Shown piece by piece: positions 25,875-34,543 of a stretch of 64,000 nt of DNA (the first letter of the stretch is position 1; the number at the start of each line of letters is the position of its first letter). A model generated the notes under the pieces. The model did not search any database. It was not told the DNA's origin and saw only the letters and a program-made list of their open reading frames with translations. The position numbers and the translations under genes are program-made. This DNA comes from Variovorax beijingensis (lineage in GTDB: Bacteria > Pseudomonadota > Gammaproteobacteria > Burkholderiales > Burkholderiaceae_C): the NCBI RefSeq assembly GCF_007828835.1, contig NZ_VIVL01000005.1, positions 310,001-374,000 on the forward strand. Direction: 5' to 3'.

Positions 25875-26830
25875 CGCGCGGCCTCCGCCTGGCGATTGCG
25901 GCGGCGCAGCAGCTTCTGACGCACCAGCCCGGAAGCCATGCGCAGCTGCAGCCGCAGTCCCGGCTTGTGGCCCCATGCGCTCGCGTGCTGCGTATGCCGG
26001 ACCTGCCAGCCATGTGGGTCGATCTCGTGCGTGCCGGCACCGATCTCGAAGTCGAAGCCCGAAGGCGTCTCGCCGTAGAACGAGAAAGTGCCGTCCGGCG
26101 CCGGATGCTGTCCCAGTCCCATGCTCACCGGCACCTTGAACTTGCGCGCGCGTTCATGGGCCAGACCGATGTCGTGGATCGACGGGGCCTGCAGCATGAA
26201 ATGGTGCAGGCGCCTGGCCAGGGGCAGGTCGAAGATCGCGAGCGAGTGATGGCGGCGGTTGCAGTGCAGGAAGACACCCCTCACGTCGATCGGCCCCACG
26301 CGCGTGCCCAGGCGTTCGGTGACGCCGAAGCCCAGCAGGTCGACATAGAAGGCTTCGAGCTTCTGCGTGTCGCCCGACACCAAGACCGCGTGGCCGAGTC
26401 CGAGTTCGCCGGTCTGGAAACCCTGCGGAAACGCGGAAGACACGAAGGGCCGCTGCGCTTTCGCAAGGCCTGTGCAGAGTTCCACCGCATTGCCGTCCGG
26501 GTCTCGCACGGTCATGAGCCGGCGAACGCAGCGCGTGGCGCACAGCGCTTCGGTGGCCGCCTCGACGGCATGGCCCGCCCGGGCCAGGCGCGCCACGAGC
26601 GTGTCGAGCGCCGCGTCGCCGGTGCATTCGAAGCCCAGTGCCGCCAGGTCTTCGCGGTGGCCGGCTTGCACCAGCAGCCGCTGCGAGCGCTCGTCCACCT
26701 GCCAGCCGAGGCTTCCATCGGGATGCATGCGCGGCGGTGGCAGGCCGAGGACCTGATCGCAGAACGCGCGCCAGGCGACGGGCTTCGAGCTTTCGACGAC
26801 AAGGTATGCCAGGTTCAGGATGGCCGACAT
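25871..26830 (-). CDS. Extradiol ring-cleavage dioxygenase (type I, VOC fold)
   Basis: The product is 319 residues from the ATG at 26830 (GGGGA six bases upstream; an in-frame ATG at 26842 is less likely). Two VOC modules are present. The C-terminal one keeps the iron ligands: His in GLGHAVLV, His in RRLHHFML and Glu in GFDFEIGAG, as in BphC/catechol 2,3-dioxygenases. These enzymes open catechol-like rings next to the diol. The gene lies divergent from a TetR regulator with a palindromic operator in the shared promoter. The substrate is not identified; the N-terminal module appears purely structural. Confidence 0.87.
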   Translation of the reverse strand: MSAILNLAYLVVESSKPVAWRAFCDQVLGLPPPRMHPDGSLGWQVDERSQRLLVQAGHREDLAALGFECTGDAALDTLVARLARAGHAVEAATEALCATRCVRRLMTVRDPDGNAVELCTGLAKAQRPFVSSAFPQGFQTGELGLGHAVLVSGDTQKLEAFYVDLLGFGVTERLGTRVGPIDVRGVFLHCNRRHHSLAIFDLPLARRLHHFMLQAPSIHDIGLAHERARKFKVPVSMGLGQHPAPDGTFSFYGETPSGFDFEIGAGTHEIDPHGWQVRHTQHASAWGHKPGLRLQLRMASGLVRQKLLRRRNRQAEAAR

Positions 26831-26860
26831 GAGGGTCCCCATAAAATGATTGGTCTGGAA

Positions 26861-26885
26861 AAATTTGGATAACCTGTCCAAAATT
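26861..26885. promoter_or_regulatory. Palindromic operator for the TetR-family regulator
   Basis: AAATTTGGA (26861-26869), a 7-nt spacer and TCCAAAATT (26877-26885) form an inverted repeat matching at eight of nine positions. It lies between the divergent dioxygenase (start 26830) and TetR (start 26893) genes and is by far the clearest symmetrical site there. The regulator probably represses both directions from it. Confidence 0.6.
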
Positions 26886-26892
26886 GAACGAT

Positions 26893-27633
26893 ATGATAAA
26901 TTTTCAGGGAATGGCATTGGCCGGATTGCCTATGCCTTTGGCCGAGGCCCTGGTGGCCCAGCCCGAGGGCCTCGGCAAGCGCGAGCGCACGCGCCGCCAG
27001 TTGCTGGCCGCCGCCGTGCAGGCGTTCTCCGCAAGCGGCGTGGCCGCCGCCACAATGCAGGAGATCGCGCGGCTGGCCGGCATGACGCCGAGCACGGTCT
27101 ACAACCACTTCAGCACCAAGGAAGAGGTGTTGCAGGCGGTGGCGGTCTGGCTCGCGGAAACGATGTGCGAGCGCATTGCCGACAGCCAGGTCGGCGTGGC
27201 CGAAGGTGCCCGACGCATGGCGATCGGTAATCGCCGCTACCTCTGGCTGGCCCGGCAGAGCCCCGCCTGGGCACTGCTGCTGATGGACGTGGCGGCGGCG
27301 GCACCGCAGTTGCTGTCGCACGTCGCGGTCTATGCGCTGGCCGATCTGCGCCTGGGACAGGCGCAAGGGGCCTTCAAGGTGAAAAGCGAGGCGGCCGCCC
27401 TCGACATGATCATGGGCACCTGCACCCAGGCGATGCGCACGGTGGCCGGCGGCACGGCGCCGTCGGACCACGACGTGACTGTGGCGGCCATGGTGCTGCG
27501 CGGGCTGGGCATGTCTTTTGCTGCCGCCGAGGCCATGGCACGCCGGCCGCTGCCGGACTTCGGCCTTCCGGGCGCATCGCGGGCGGAGGTCCGGAATGCG
27601 CCGAAGAAGAAGGCGCGAGGCGGCGCGCCTTAG
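26893..27633 (+). CDS. TetR-family transcriptional regulator
   Basis: The product is 246 residues from the ATG at 26893; an ATG at 26911 is an alternative. The N-terminal helix-turn-helix is RTRRQLLAAAVQAFSASGV, MQEIARLAGMTPSTVYNHFS and KEEVLQAV. The remaining helices form the ligand domain, with a basic C-terminal tail (NAPKKKARGG). It is divergent from the extradiol dioxygenase/cytochrome operon and overlies the palindrome at 26861-26885, so it likely senses an aromatic intermediate. Confidence 0.88.
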   Translation: MINFQGMALAGLPMPLAEALVAQPEGLGKRERTRRQLLAAAVQAFSASGVAAATMQEIARLAGMTPSTVYNHFSTKEEVLQAVAVWLAETMCERIADSQVGVAEGARRMAIGNRRYLWLARQSPAWALLLMDVAAAAPQLLSHVAVYALADLRLGQAQGAFKVKSEAAALDMIMGTCTQAMRTVAGGTAPSDHDVTVAAMVLRGLGMSFAAAEAMARRPLPDFGLPGASRAEVRNAPKKKARGGAP

Positions 27634-27657
27634 TCGCCGATGCAGTTGTTGGAGAAG

Positions 27658-27709
27658 AATATACGCACTGAGTATATTTTCTCCAGAGAAACAGCGCATA
27701 GCGTATATT
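27658..27709. promoter_or_regulatory. Three TATAC/GTATA half-sites before the HTH-carbamoyltransferase gene
   Basis: AATATAC (27658-27664) and GTATATT (27672-27678) form a perfect inverted repeat with a 7-nt spacer. A further GCGTATATT (27701-27709) is the exact reverse complement of AATATACGC at 27658-27666. The three half-sites end 7 nt before the ATG at 27716. The encoded protein carries an N-terminal helix-turn-helix, so autoregulation is likely. Confidence 0.55.
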
Positions 27710-27715
27710 TGACGC

Positions 27716-29014
27716 ATGAGCCAACAGCAAGACCTCCTGCGCGACGCGATGCGCCGCCTCAATCTCACGCGCGACGCATTCTCCGAACGGCTGGGCGTGC
27801 GCCGCCGTGCGCTCGACACCTGGCTGCTGCCGTCCGACTCGAGCGAGTCGCGCGCGATGCCGGAGATGGTCGGCAAGTTCGTTGCCGAGATTCTTCAGCG
27901 CGAGGCGCTCGACAGCGGCGCCGGTCCGGCGGGCAAGGGGCAGCAGCGCCCGCTCGCGCAGCGCATCGCGGCCGAAGGCAAGCCGCAGCTGCTGTCGGTC
28001 GCGCAGTTCGACCGCGGCAGCCTCGAGGACCTGTTCCATGTCGCCGACGTGATGCAGCCGATCGCGCGCCGGCAGAAGGTCACGCGCATCCTCGAGGGCG
28101 CCGTGCTCGGCAGCCTGTTCTTCGAGGCCAGCACGCGCACGCGCGTGAGCTTCGGCGCGGCCTTCTGCCGGCTCGGCGGCACGGTGTGCGACACCACGGG
28201 CTTCACCTTCTCGTCGATGGCCAAGGGCGAGTCGATCTACGACACCAGCCGCGTGATGAGCGGCTATGTCGACGCGCTGGTGGTGCGCCATCCCGAGCAG
28301 GGCTCGGTGGCCGAGTTCGCGCGCGCCACCAACATTCCGGTCATCAATGCCGGCGACGGTCCCGGCGAACACCCGAGCCAGGCCATCCTCGACCTGTACA
28401 CCATCCAGCGCGAGTTCTCGCGCATGGGCAAGCTGGTCGACGGCACGCATGTGGCGATGGTCGGCGACCTCAAGTACGGCCGCACGGTGCATTCGCTGAT
28501 CCGCCTGCTGTCGCTGTACCGCGGGCTGAAGTTCACGCTGATCGCGCCGCCCTCGCTGGAGATGCCGGCCTACCTGGTCGAGCTGGTCGCGCGCAACGGC
28601 CACGTCGTCGAGCAGACCTCCTCGCTGGCGCAGGGGCTGCGCGGCGCCGATGTGGTCTATGCGACCCGCGTTCAGAAGGAACGGTTCGCGAATGGAGAAA
28701 CGCTGGAGGGCTACACGCCCGAGTTCCAGGTGTGCAAGGCCCTGGTGGATGCGGCCTGCAAGCCCGACACCATCCTGATGCATCCCTTGCCGCGCGACGG
28801 GCGCCCGGGCGCGAACGACCTGAGCGTGGACCTCAACCACGACCCGCGGCTGGCGATCTTCAGGCAGACCGACAACGGCATCCCGGTGCGCATGGCGATC
28901 TTCGCGGTGCTGATGGGCGTGGAGCAGCAGGTCGCGCGCTCGATGCGCGATGCCAGCTGGCGCTCGCCCGCGCACATCGGGCCGGACGACGCGGACTTCG
29001 ACGGGCTCGACTGA
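27716..29014 (+). CDS. pyrB: Aspartate carbamoyltransferase with N-terminal helix-turn-helix
   Basis: The product is 432 residues, about 120 longer than usual catalytic chains. Residues 1-60 look like an XRE-type DNA-binding unit (LTRDAFSERLGVRRRALDTW). The rest is a carbamoyltransferase: carbamoyl-phosphate loop FFEASTRTRVSF, VINAGDGPGEHPSQAILD, GDLKYGRTVHSLIRL and HPLPRDGRPG, then RQTDNGIPVRMA. GDLKYGRTVHS and HPLPR favour aspartate over ornithine, i.e. the first committed step of pyrimidine synthesis. No pyrI or dihydroorotase gene is adjacent. The upstream half-sites suggest that the enzyme controls its own gene. Confidence 0.85.
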   Translation: MSQQQDLLRDAMRRLNLTRDAFSERLGVRRRALDTWLLPSDSSESRAMPEMVGKFVAEILQREALDSGAGPAGKGQQRPLAQRIAAEGKPQLLSVAQFDRGSLEDLFHVADVMQPIARRQKVTRILEGAVLGSLFFEASTRTRVSFGAAFCRLGGTVCDTTGFTFSSMAKGESIYDTSRVMSGYVDALVVRHPEQGSVAEFARATNIPVINAGDGPGEHPSQAILDLYTIQREFSRMGKLVDGTHVAMVGDLKYGRTVHSLIRLLSLYRGLKFTLIAPPSLEMPAYLVELVARNGHVVEQTSSLAQGLRGADVVYATRVQKERFANGETLEGYTPEFQVCKALVDAACKPDTILMHPLPRDGRPGANDLSVDLNHDPRLAIFRQTDNGIPVRMAIFAVLMGVEQQVARSMRDASWRSPAHIGPDDADFDGLD

Positions 29015-29114
29015 AACTACAAAGCACCTTTTCATGCGCCGGTGCATGGCGGGAGGGGTGCGCTCCTAGACTGGGTGTTCTGGCGTCCGGGGCGGGCGCC
29101 CCGAGGACCCCTGA

Positions 29115-30326
29115 ATGAAGAACCACCTTTCCATGCAACCCCTGGCCGGCGTGCGCGTGCTCGACCTGTCGCGCGTGATGGCCGGCCCGCTGTGCGGCAT
29201 GGCGCTGGCCGACCTGAGCGCCGACGTGATCAAGGTCGAGCATCCCGAGCGCGGCGACGACACGCGCGACTGGGGCGTGCGCATCGGCCGCCACAACACC
29301 TCCTACTTCAACAGCTGCAACCGCAACAAGCGCTCCATCTGCGTCGACCTGCAGGACAAGGATGGCCAGGCGCTCGTGCGCGAACTCGCGGCGCAGTGCG
29401 ACGTGGTGATCCAGAACTTCAAGTACGGCGGCGCGCAGAAGATGGGCCTGGGCTACGAGGACCTGCGCGAGCTCAACCCCAGGATCATCTACTGCTCGAT
29501 CTCGGGCTACTCTGTGCTGAGCCCCGAGAAGGCGCGCCCGGGCTACGACCTGGTGATCCAGGGCGAGACCGGCCTCATGGCCATGAACGGCGAGGAGGGC
29601 CAGGGGCCGCTCAAGTTTGGCATCGCCGCGGTCGACATGTTCACCGGCATGTATTCGGCCCAGGCCATCCTCGCCGTGCTGTACGAGCGCACGCGAACCG
29701 GCGAGGGCCGCCACATCCAGATGTCGCTCTACGACAGCGGCATGATGATCACGTCCTACTACGGGCTGACCGCGTGGCTCCACAAGGGCGATCCCGCGAA
29801 GTTCGGCAACTCGCATCCGTCGATCGTGCCTTACGGCGTGTTCGAGGCCGCGGACGGACCGCTGGTGATCGCGGTCGGCAACAACGGCCAGTTCAGGAAG
29901 TTCTGCGACGAGGTGATCCTCCGCCCCGAGCTGCCGGCCGATCCGAAGTTCGCCACCAACACCGAACGCGCGAAGCACCGGCATGAACTGCTGCCGATCC
30001 TGCTCGGCCGCATCGCGCAGTTCCCGCGCGCCGATCTGCTCGCGCGCATGGATCGCGCCGGCATTCCGTGCGGCGAGGTGCTGGGCCTGTACGAGGCGCT
30101 GCAGTCCGAGCGGACGGCGCAGGCCGGCGTCTGGCATCGGTTCGAGGACGCGGAAGCCGGCGCGCAGGCCGTCCATGCGCCGCCCTACGTCATCGACGGC
30201 GCGCGCGCAGGCGTGCGCCACCCTCCGCCGCACCTCGGGGAGCACACGGCCGAGGTGCTGCGCGAACTGCTGGACATGGGCGAGGGCCGGTTCGAATCGC
30301 TGGCGCGCAGGAGCGTCATCAAATAA
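29115..30326 (+). CDS. Class III CoA-transferase (CaiB/BaiF family)
   Basis: The product is 403 residues. The family opening is LAGVRVLDLSRVMAGPLCGM, followed by GADVIKVE-like ADVIKVEHPERGDDTR, NRNKRSICVDLQ and the catalytic Asp in GIAAVDMFTGMYSAQA. These enzymes move CoA between carboxylic acids through enzyme-bound anhydrides. The gene stands alone, after 100 nt with no clear terminator behind the carbamoyltransferase. It may serve a neighbouring catabolic route, but the acids are unknown. Confidence 0.9.
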   Translation: MKNHLSMQPLAGVRVLDLSRVMAGPLCGMALADLSADVIKVEHPERGDDTRDWGVRIGRHNTSYFNSCNRNKRSICVDLQDKDGQALVRELAAQCDVVIQNFKYGGAQKMGLGYEDLRELNPRIIYCSISGYSVLSPEKARPGYDLVIQGETGLMAMNGEEGQGPLKFGIAAVDMFTGMYSAQAILAVLYERTRTGEGRHIQMSLYDSGMMITSYYGLTAWLHKGDPAKFGNSHPSIVPYGVFEAADGPLVIAVGNNGQFRKFCDEVILRPELPADPKFATNTERAKHRHELLPILLGRIAQFPRADLLARMDRAGIPCGEVLGLYEALQSERTAQAGVWHRFEDAEAGAQAVHAPPYVIDGARAGVRHPPPHLGEHTAEVLRELLDMGEGRFESLARRSVIK

Positions 30327-30358
30327 CGCGCGCTTCTACAGGCGCGGAGGCGTGCTGT

Positions 30359-30526
30359 TCAGCGCACCCAGTGGCAGACGCGGTGGTGATGGTGCGCATT
30401 CCACTTGCAAACCTTGTGCGCCTTGTGCGCCCGGTGGTGGGGCGCGGCGGAGGCGATCGTCGGTGCGAAGGCGGCCAGGGTGGCGAAGGCAACGACGCTG
30501 GAGAGGACAAGCTGCTTGATCTTCAT
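30359..30526 (-). CDS. Small secreted His-rich protein
   Basis: The product is 55 residues: a clean Sec signal (MKIKQLVLSSVVAFATLAAF, cleaved after ASA) and a 28-residue mature basic peptide with eight His and two Cys (PHHRAHKAHKVCKW, NAHHHHRVCHWVR). The His/Cys pattern C-x(9)-C with HHHH between them could bind a metal such as copper, nickel or zinc in the periplasm. No family name is known to me. It is monocistronic; the 165 nt upstream carry its promoter region. Codon use fits the genome, so I regard it as real. Confidence 0.65.
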   Translation of the reverse strand: MKIKQLVLSSVVAFATLAAFAPTIASAAPHHRAHKAHKVCKWNAHHHHRVCHWVR

Positions 30527-30691
30527 GATGTTCTTTCGAAGCAAATGGCGGAAGGACGCGTCGCGTGAACGGCGCAGCTTGAATAACGCTTGCCCCCGTT
30601 TTCCGGACGACGGGAGCCCCTGGAAATCCCGAGCCGGAAAGAGCTGGCTGCACGGATGAGGGATTTCACGGCGTCCCGTGGCCGGCATCCT

Positions 30692-31651
30692 TCAGTGCGA
30701 CTGCTTCGGCAGGTTCAAGCCGCGCAGCACGGGGAGCCAGCGGTCCGCCTCGGCCTTGATGAACTTGTCCAGTTCCTCGGGCGTGCCGCCGCGCGGCTCC
30801 ATGCCGATGGCGCGGGCGCGCGCGACGAAGTCGGGGTCGGCGATCACCTGGTTGACGGCCTTGTTCAGGCGCTCGATCGCGGGCCGCGGCGTGCCTGCGG
30901 GCACCGAGAGCGAATACCAGAGCGTGGCTTCCATGTCGAAGCCCTGCTCCTTGAAGGTGGGCGCCTCGGGCACCTGCGGCAGGCGCTTCGAATCCATCAC
31001 GCCCAGCACGCGCAGCTTGCCGGCCTTCACATAAGGCAGCGATCCCGTGATGGAGGTGCCGTGGATGTCGATCTGGTTGCCCAGCAGGGCCTGCAGCGCG
31101 GGTGCATCGCCGTTGAAGGGGATGTGCAGCGTGCTGAAGCCCTGCTCCTTCTCGAAGGCGATGGGCGCGAGGTTGGTCAGGATGGCCGCGCCCGGCGAGC
31201 CGCGGTTGATCTTGCCGGGGTTCTGTTTGGCATAGGCCACCATTTCCTTGATGTTCCTGTAGGGCAGGTCGGTGCGCCCGACGACGATGGCCGGCTGGTA
31301 GGCGATCTGCGTGACGGCGGCGAAGTCCTTCGCGGGATCGTAGGGCAGCTTGTCGTACAGCACGCTGTTGTTGGCGAGCGTGCCCAGCGAGGACACGAGC
31401 ACCGTCTGTCCGTCGGGCTTGGCGCGGGCAACATAGTCGGCCGCGAGGATGCCGCTCGCGCCGGGCTTGTTCTCGATGATGACGTTCAGGCCCTGCTTGT
31501 TGAGCTCCTGGGCCAGGATGCGGCAGTACTGGTCGGTGCCGCCGCCGGCGGCAAAGGGCACGACGATGCGGGTCACCTGCTGGGCGAATGCGGGGGCGAC
31601 CAGCGCGCAGGCACCCAGCGCCAGCCCGATCACGAGTTTGCGGTAGCTCAT
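30692..31651 (-). CDS. Bug-family tripartite-tricarboxylate binding protein
   Basis: The product is 319 residues with a Sec signal (MSYRKLVIGLALGACALVAPAFA). The Bug/TctC fold shows VTRIVVPFAAGGGTDQYCR, ENKPGASGILAADYVARAKP, YDPAKDFAAVTQIAYQPAIV and FKEQGFDMEATLWYSLSVPA. Such periplasmic proteins bind carboxylates for TctAB-type carriers or for signalling. No TctAB genes are near. It diverges from an SMP-30 lactonase gene, suggesting an aldonate or related sugar acid as ligand. Confidence 0.9.
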   Translation of the reverse strand: MSYRKLVIGLALGACALVAPAFAQQVTRIVVPFAAGGGTDQYCRILAQELNKQGLNVIIENKPGASGILAADYVARAKPDGQTVLVSSLGTLANNSVLYDKLPYDPAKDFAAVTQIAYQPAIVVGRTDLPYRNIKEMVAYAKQNPGKINRGSPGAAILTNLAPIAFEKEQGFSTLHIPFNGDAPALQALLGNQIDIHGTSITGSLPYVKAGKLRVLGVMDSKRLPQVPEAPTFKEQGFDMEATLWYSLSVPAGTPRPAIERLNKAVNQVIADPDFVARARAIGMEPRGGTPEELDKFIKAEADRWLPVLRGLNLPKQSH

Positions 31652-31789
31652 TCTTGTCTCCTGTTCCGGCCCGGAATCGGGCTCTGGAGCCAGTCTAGGT
31701 GGCCGCCCTTGGCGCAGCGCTGCACGAAATGAAAAGCAGCTTTGCGGGATGCGCCGCCAGGGCACAGCCCGGCCCTGCACACTTCGCCG

Positions 31790-32674
31790 ATGGCCGTGCA
31801 GATCATCAGAACCGGAACCACGAAAGACCTGTTGGGCGAAAGCCCTTGCTGGGATGCCGATGCGCAGGCTCTGAACTGGATCGATGCGCTCGGCGGCACG
31901 CTGTGGCGGCTCCATGCCGGAACCGATGCGCCCGAGCGGCACGAGCTGCCAGCACCCGTGGGCTCGATCGCGCCCTGCCGCGGTGGCGCGGCCGTGGTGG
32001 TGGCGCTGCGCAACGGCTTCGCGCGCTACGACTTCCCCACGCGCAGGCTGGAGCACCTGGCCCGCATCCCCGTGGACCATCCGAAGCTGCGCTTCAACGA
32101 CGGCAAGTGCGATCCGGCGGGCCACTTCCTGGCCGGCACCATGCACGTCGACCGCCAGCCCGGCGAGCCGGTCATGGGCGGCCTCTACCGGCTGCGCACC
32201 GATCGCCGCGTGGAGCAGCTGGCCGACGACATCGGTTTTGCCAACGGACCCTGCTTCAGCCCCGACGGCCGTGTGCTGTACCTGGCCGACAGCCTGGAGC
32301 GCACCGTCTGGGCCTACGACTACGACCCGGACGGCCCGCTGCGCCACAAGCGCGTGTTCGCAAAGACGCACGCATTCGATTCCGGTCCCGACGGTGCCAC
32401 GGTCGATGCACAGGGCTTCTTCTGGACCGTGCTGACCCGCGCCGCCAGGCTCGCGCGTTACGCGCCCGACGGCCGGCTGGAACGCCTGGTCGATCTGCCA
32501 GCGAGCTATCCCACGAGCATCTGCTTCGGCGGGCCGGACCTCGCGCACATGTACCTGACCACGATTTCGCGCAGCGCGCGCCTGGCGGGGAACAAGGCGG
32601 AGGATGGCGGGCTGTTCCGGATCGAGGGGCTGCCCGCGCCGGGGCGCCTGCCCCACCTGTTCGGCGGCTGCTAG
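31790..32674 (+). CDS. SMP-30/gluconolactonase family protein
   Basis: The product is 294 residues, a six-bladed beta-propeller. LGESPCWDADAQALNWIDAL carries the first metal Glu. The other ligands are in KLRFNDGKCDPAGHFLAGTM (Asn, Asp), GFANGPCFSPDGRVLYLADS (Asn), and HAFDSGPDGATVDAQGFFWT (Asp). The family hydrolyses sugar lactones with a divalent metal. It is divergent from a Bug binding protein. The 3' half of this gene is present again, with an internal deletion, at 37815-38069. Confidence 0.9.
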   Translation: MAVQIIRTGTTKDLLGESPCWDADAQALNWIDALGGTLWRLHAGTDAPERHELPAPVGSIAPCRGGAAVVVALRNGFARYDFPTRRLEHLARIPVDHPKLRFNDGKCDPAGHFLAGTMHVDRQPGEPVMGGLYRLRTDRRVEQLADDIGFANGPCFSPDGRVLYLADSLERTVWAYDYDPDGPLRHKRVFAKTHAFDSGPDGATVDAQGFFWTVLTRAARLARYAPDGRLERLVDLPASYPTSICFGGPDLAHMYLTTISRSARLAGNKAEDGGLFRIEGLPAPGRLPHLFGGC

Positions 32675-32839
32675 CGCGCCCGGACTGGGCCTCGGTTTGT
32701 GATCGCAGTGCACGACCTGGCCTTCAACTTTGGGCGAAGTTGCCGATAACCGGATGTGGCAGGACCCCGGGGCCCCGCCGCCCGCGAAGTTCCGGTCCTC
32801 CAACTGGACACGTCCCCCACACTGCGAAAGAAGAGTTCC

Positions 32840-34411
32840 ATGCGCCTGCGAGATATGAAAATCGGCCTCCGCCTCGGCGGAGGCTTTGCTGCCATCTTGT
32901 TGCTCTTGATGCTGGTTTCCGGGGTCGCCCTGATTCGGTTGAACGCCGTGGCCCATTCGGCCCGTGTGATGGTCGATGAGGCCCTTGTCAAGGAGCGCGT
33001 CGCGAACCGGTGGGCCAATCTTCTCGGCCCGAGCATCGTTCATTCCTTCGGCATGGCCAAGGCCACCGACAGTGCGAATGAAGCCTACTTCAAGAAGAAC
33101 CTGACCGAGGGGGTGGCATCGATCAACCCCGTCCAGGAGGAGATGGGCAGGCTGCTCACGGCGCCGGAGGAAAAGAAGCTGTTCGCCGAAGTGGTGGCGG
33201 CGCGCAAGGCGGTGTTGGCCCATCTCGCGACGATCAACAAGCTAAAGGCGGCCGGCGACAGCGAAGCCGCCGGCAAGCTGGCCGACACCGACTATCAGGC
33301 CGCCCTTCAGATCTACGGCAAGGCGGTGCAGCAAATCGCGGAAAACCAGCGGGTGCAGATCGACGCGAAGGCCCGCGAGATCCAGCAGATCCACCGCAGC
33401 GGCCGCTGGGTCGTGATCGCCCTGTCCGCCGTTGCGCTGCCGGCGGGGGCCTTGTGCGCCTGGCAGTTGACCGTCGGCATCGTGCATCCGATGCGCGACG
33501 CCCTCCGCCTGGCTGAGCGGGTGGCGTCCGGAGACCTGACCACCCGGATCGTCTCCAACTCGCGCGACGAGGTCGGCCAGTTGCTGGCGGCGCTCAAGTC
33601 GATGAACGACAACCTCTCCAAAGTGGTCGGGGAGGTGCGTCAGGGCACGGAGACGATCGCCACCGCCTCGGGCCAGATCGCCTCCGGGAACCAGGACCTG
33701 TCGTCGCGCACCGAGCAGCAAGCGAGCTCGCTCCAGGAAACCGCGGCCTCCATGGAGGAGCTGACCTCCACCGTCAAGCAGAACGCGGACAACGCGCGCC
33801 AGGCCAACCAGCTGGCGGCCTCGGCTTCGGAGGTGGCGGTGCGCGGCGGCGGCGTGGTGAGTCAGGTGGTCGAAACCATGGGATCGATCAACTCGTCCTC
33901 GCGCAAGATCGTGGACATCATCGCGGTCATCGACGGCATCGCATTCCAGACCAACATCCTGGCGCTGAACGCCGCAGTGGAAGCCGCCCGTGCCGGCGAG
34001 CAGGGGCGGGGCTTCGCGGTGGTTGCGGCAGAGGTGCGCAACCTTGCGCAGCGCTCGGCCGCAGCGGCCAAGGAAGTCAAGGGCCTGATCGACGACTCCG
34101 TCGGCAAGGTCGAGGCCGGCAGCCAGAAAGTGGCCGAGGCGGGCCAGACGATGGATGAAATCGTCGCGAGCGTGCGCCGCGTGACCGACATCATGGGCGA
34201 GATCACCGCCGCCAGCCAGGAGCAGACGACCGGCATCGAGCAGATCAATCAGGCCATCACGCAGATGGACCAGGTCACCCAGCAGAATGCCGCGCTGGTG
34301 GAGGAAGCGGCCGCCGCGGCCGCCTCGCTGCAGGACCAGGCGGGTAGCCTGTCCCAATTGGTGGGTGTCTTCCGGCTCGACACGGCGCGCCGCGAATTGG
34401 CTCCCGCCTGA
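32840..34411 (+). CDS. Methyl-accepting chemotaxis protein
   Basis: The product is 523 residues. A membrane helix at about 12-34 and another near 193-214 flank a four-helix periplasmic sensor. HAMP follows (IVHPMRDALRLAERVASGDL), then the signalling rod with the hairpin tip IAFQTNILALNAAVEAARAGEQGRGFAVVA (split here as IAFQTNILALNAAVEAARAG and EQGRGFAVVA) and methylation helices on both sides. It lacks a CheR-tethering pentapeptide; the end is RLDTARRELAPA. It lies beside a PAS-GGDEF-EAL gene, and both sit between two copies of SMP-30 sequence. Confidence 0.92.
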   Translation: MRLRDMKIGLRLGGGFAAILLLLMLVSGVALIRLNAVAHSARVMVDEALVKERVANRWANLLGPSIVHSFGMAKATDSANEAYFKKNLTEGVASINPVQEEMGRLLTAPEEKKLFAEVVAARKAVLAHLATINKLKAAGDSEAAGKLADTDYQAALQIYGKAVQQIAENQRVQIDAKAREIQQIHRSGRWVVIALSAVALPAGALCAWQLTVGIVHPMRDALRLAERVASGDLTTRIVSNSRDEVGQLLAALKSMNDNLSKVVGEVRQGTETIATASGQIASGNQDLSSRTEQQASSLQETAASMEELTSTVKQNADNARQANQLAASASEVAVRGGGVVSQVVETMGSINSSSRKIVDIIAVIDGIAFQTNILALNAAVEAARAGEQGRGFAVVAAEVRNLAQRSAAAAKEVKGLIDDSVGKVEAGSQKVAEAGQTMDEIVASVRRVTDIMGEITAASQEQTTGIEQINQAITQMDQVTQQNAALVEEAAAAAASLQDQAGSLSQLVGVFRLDTARRELAPA

Positions 34412-34543
34412 TTCGACCTTGGGCCGGGGCCGCGTCCCACGCCAGATTCGCCTGGCCGGTTGCCCTGATCCGACCTGCCGGCCGACGTTCGCTGCGGGCT
34501 ACGATGGCAAGCTTGGTGCACATTCCAGACAGGAGACATCGAC

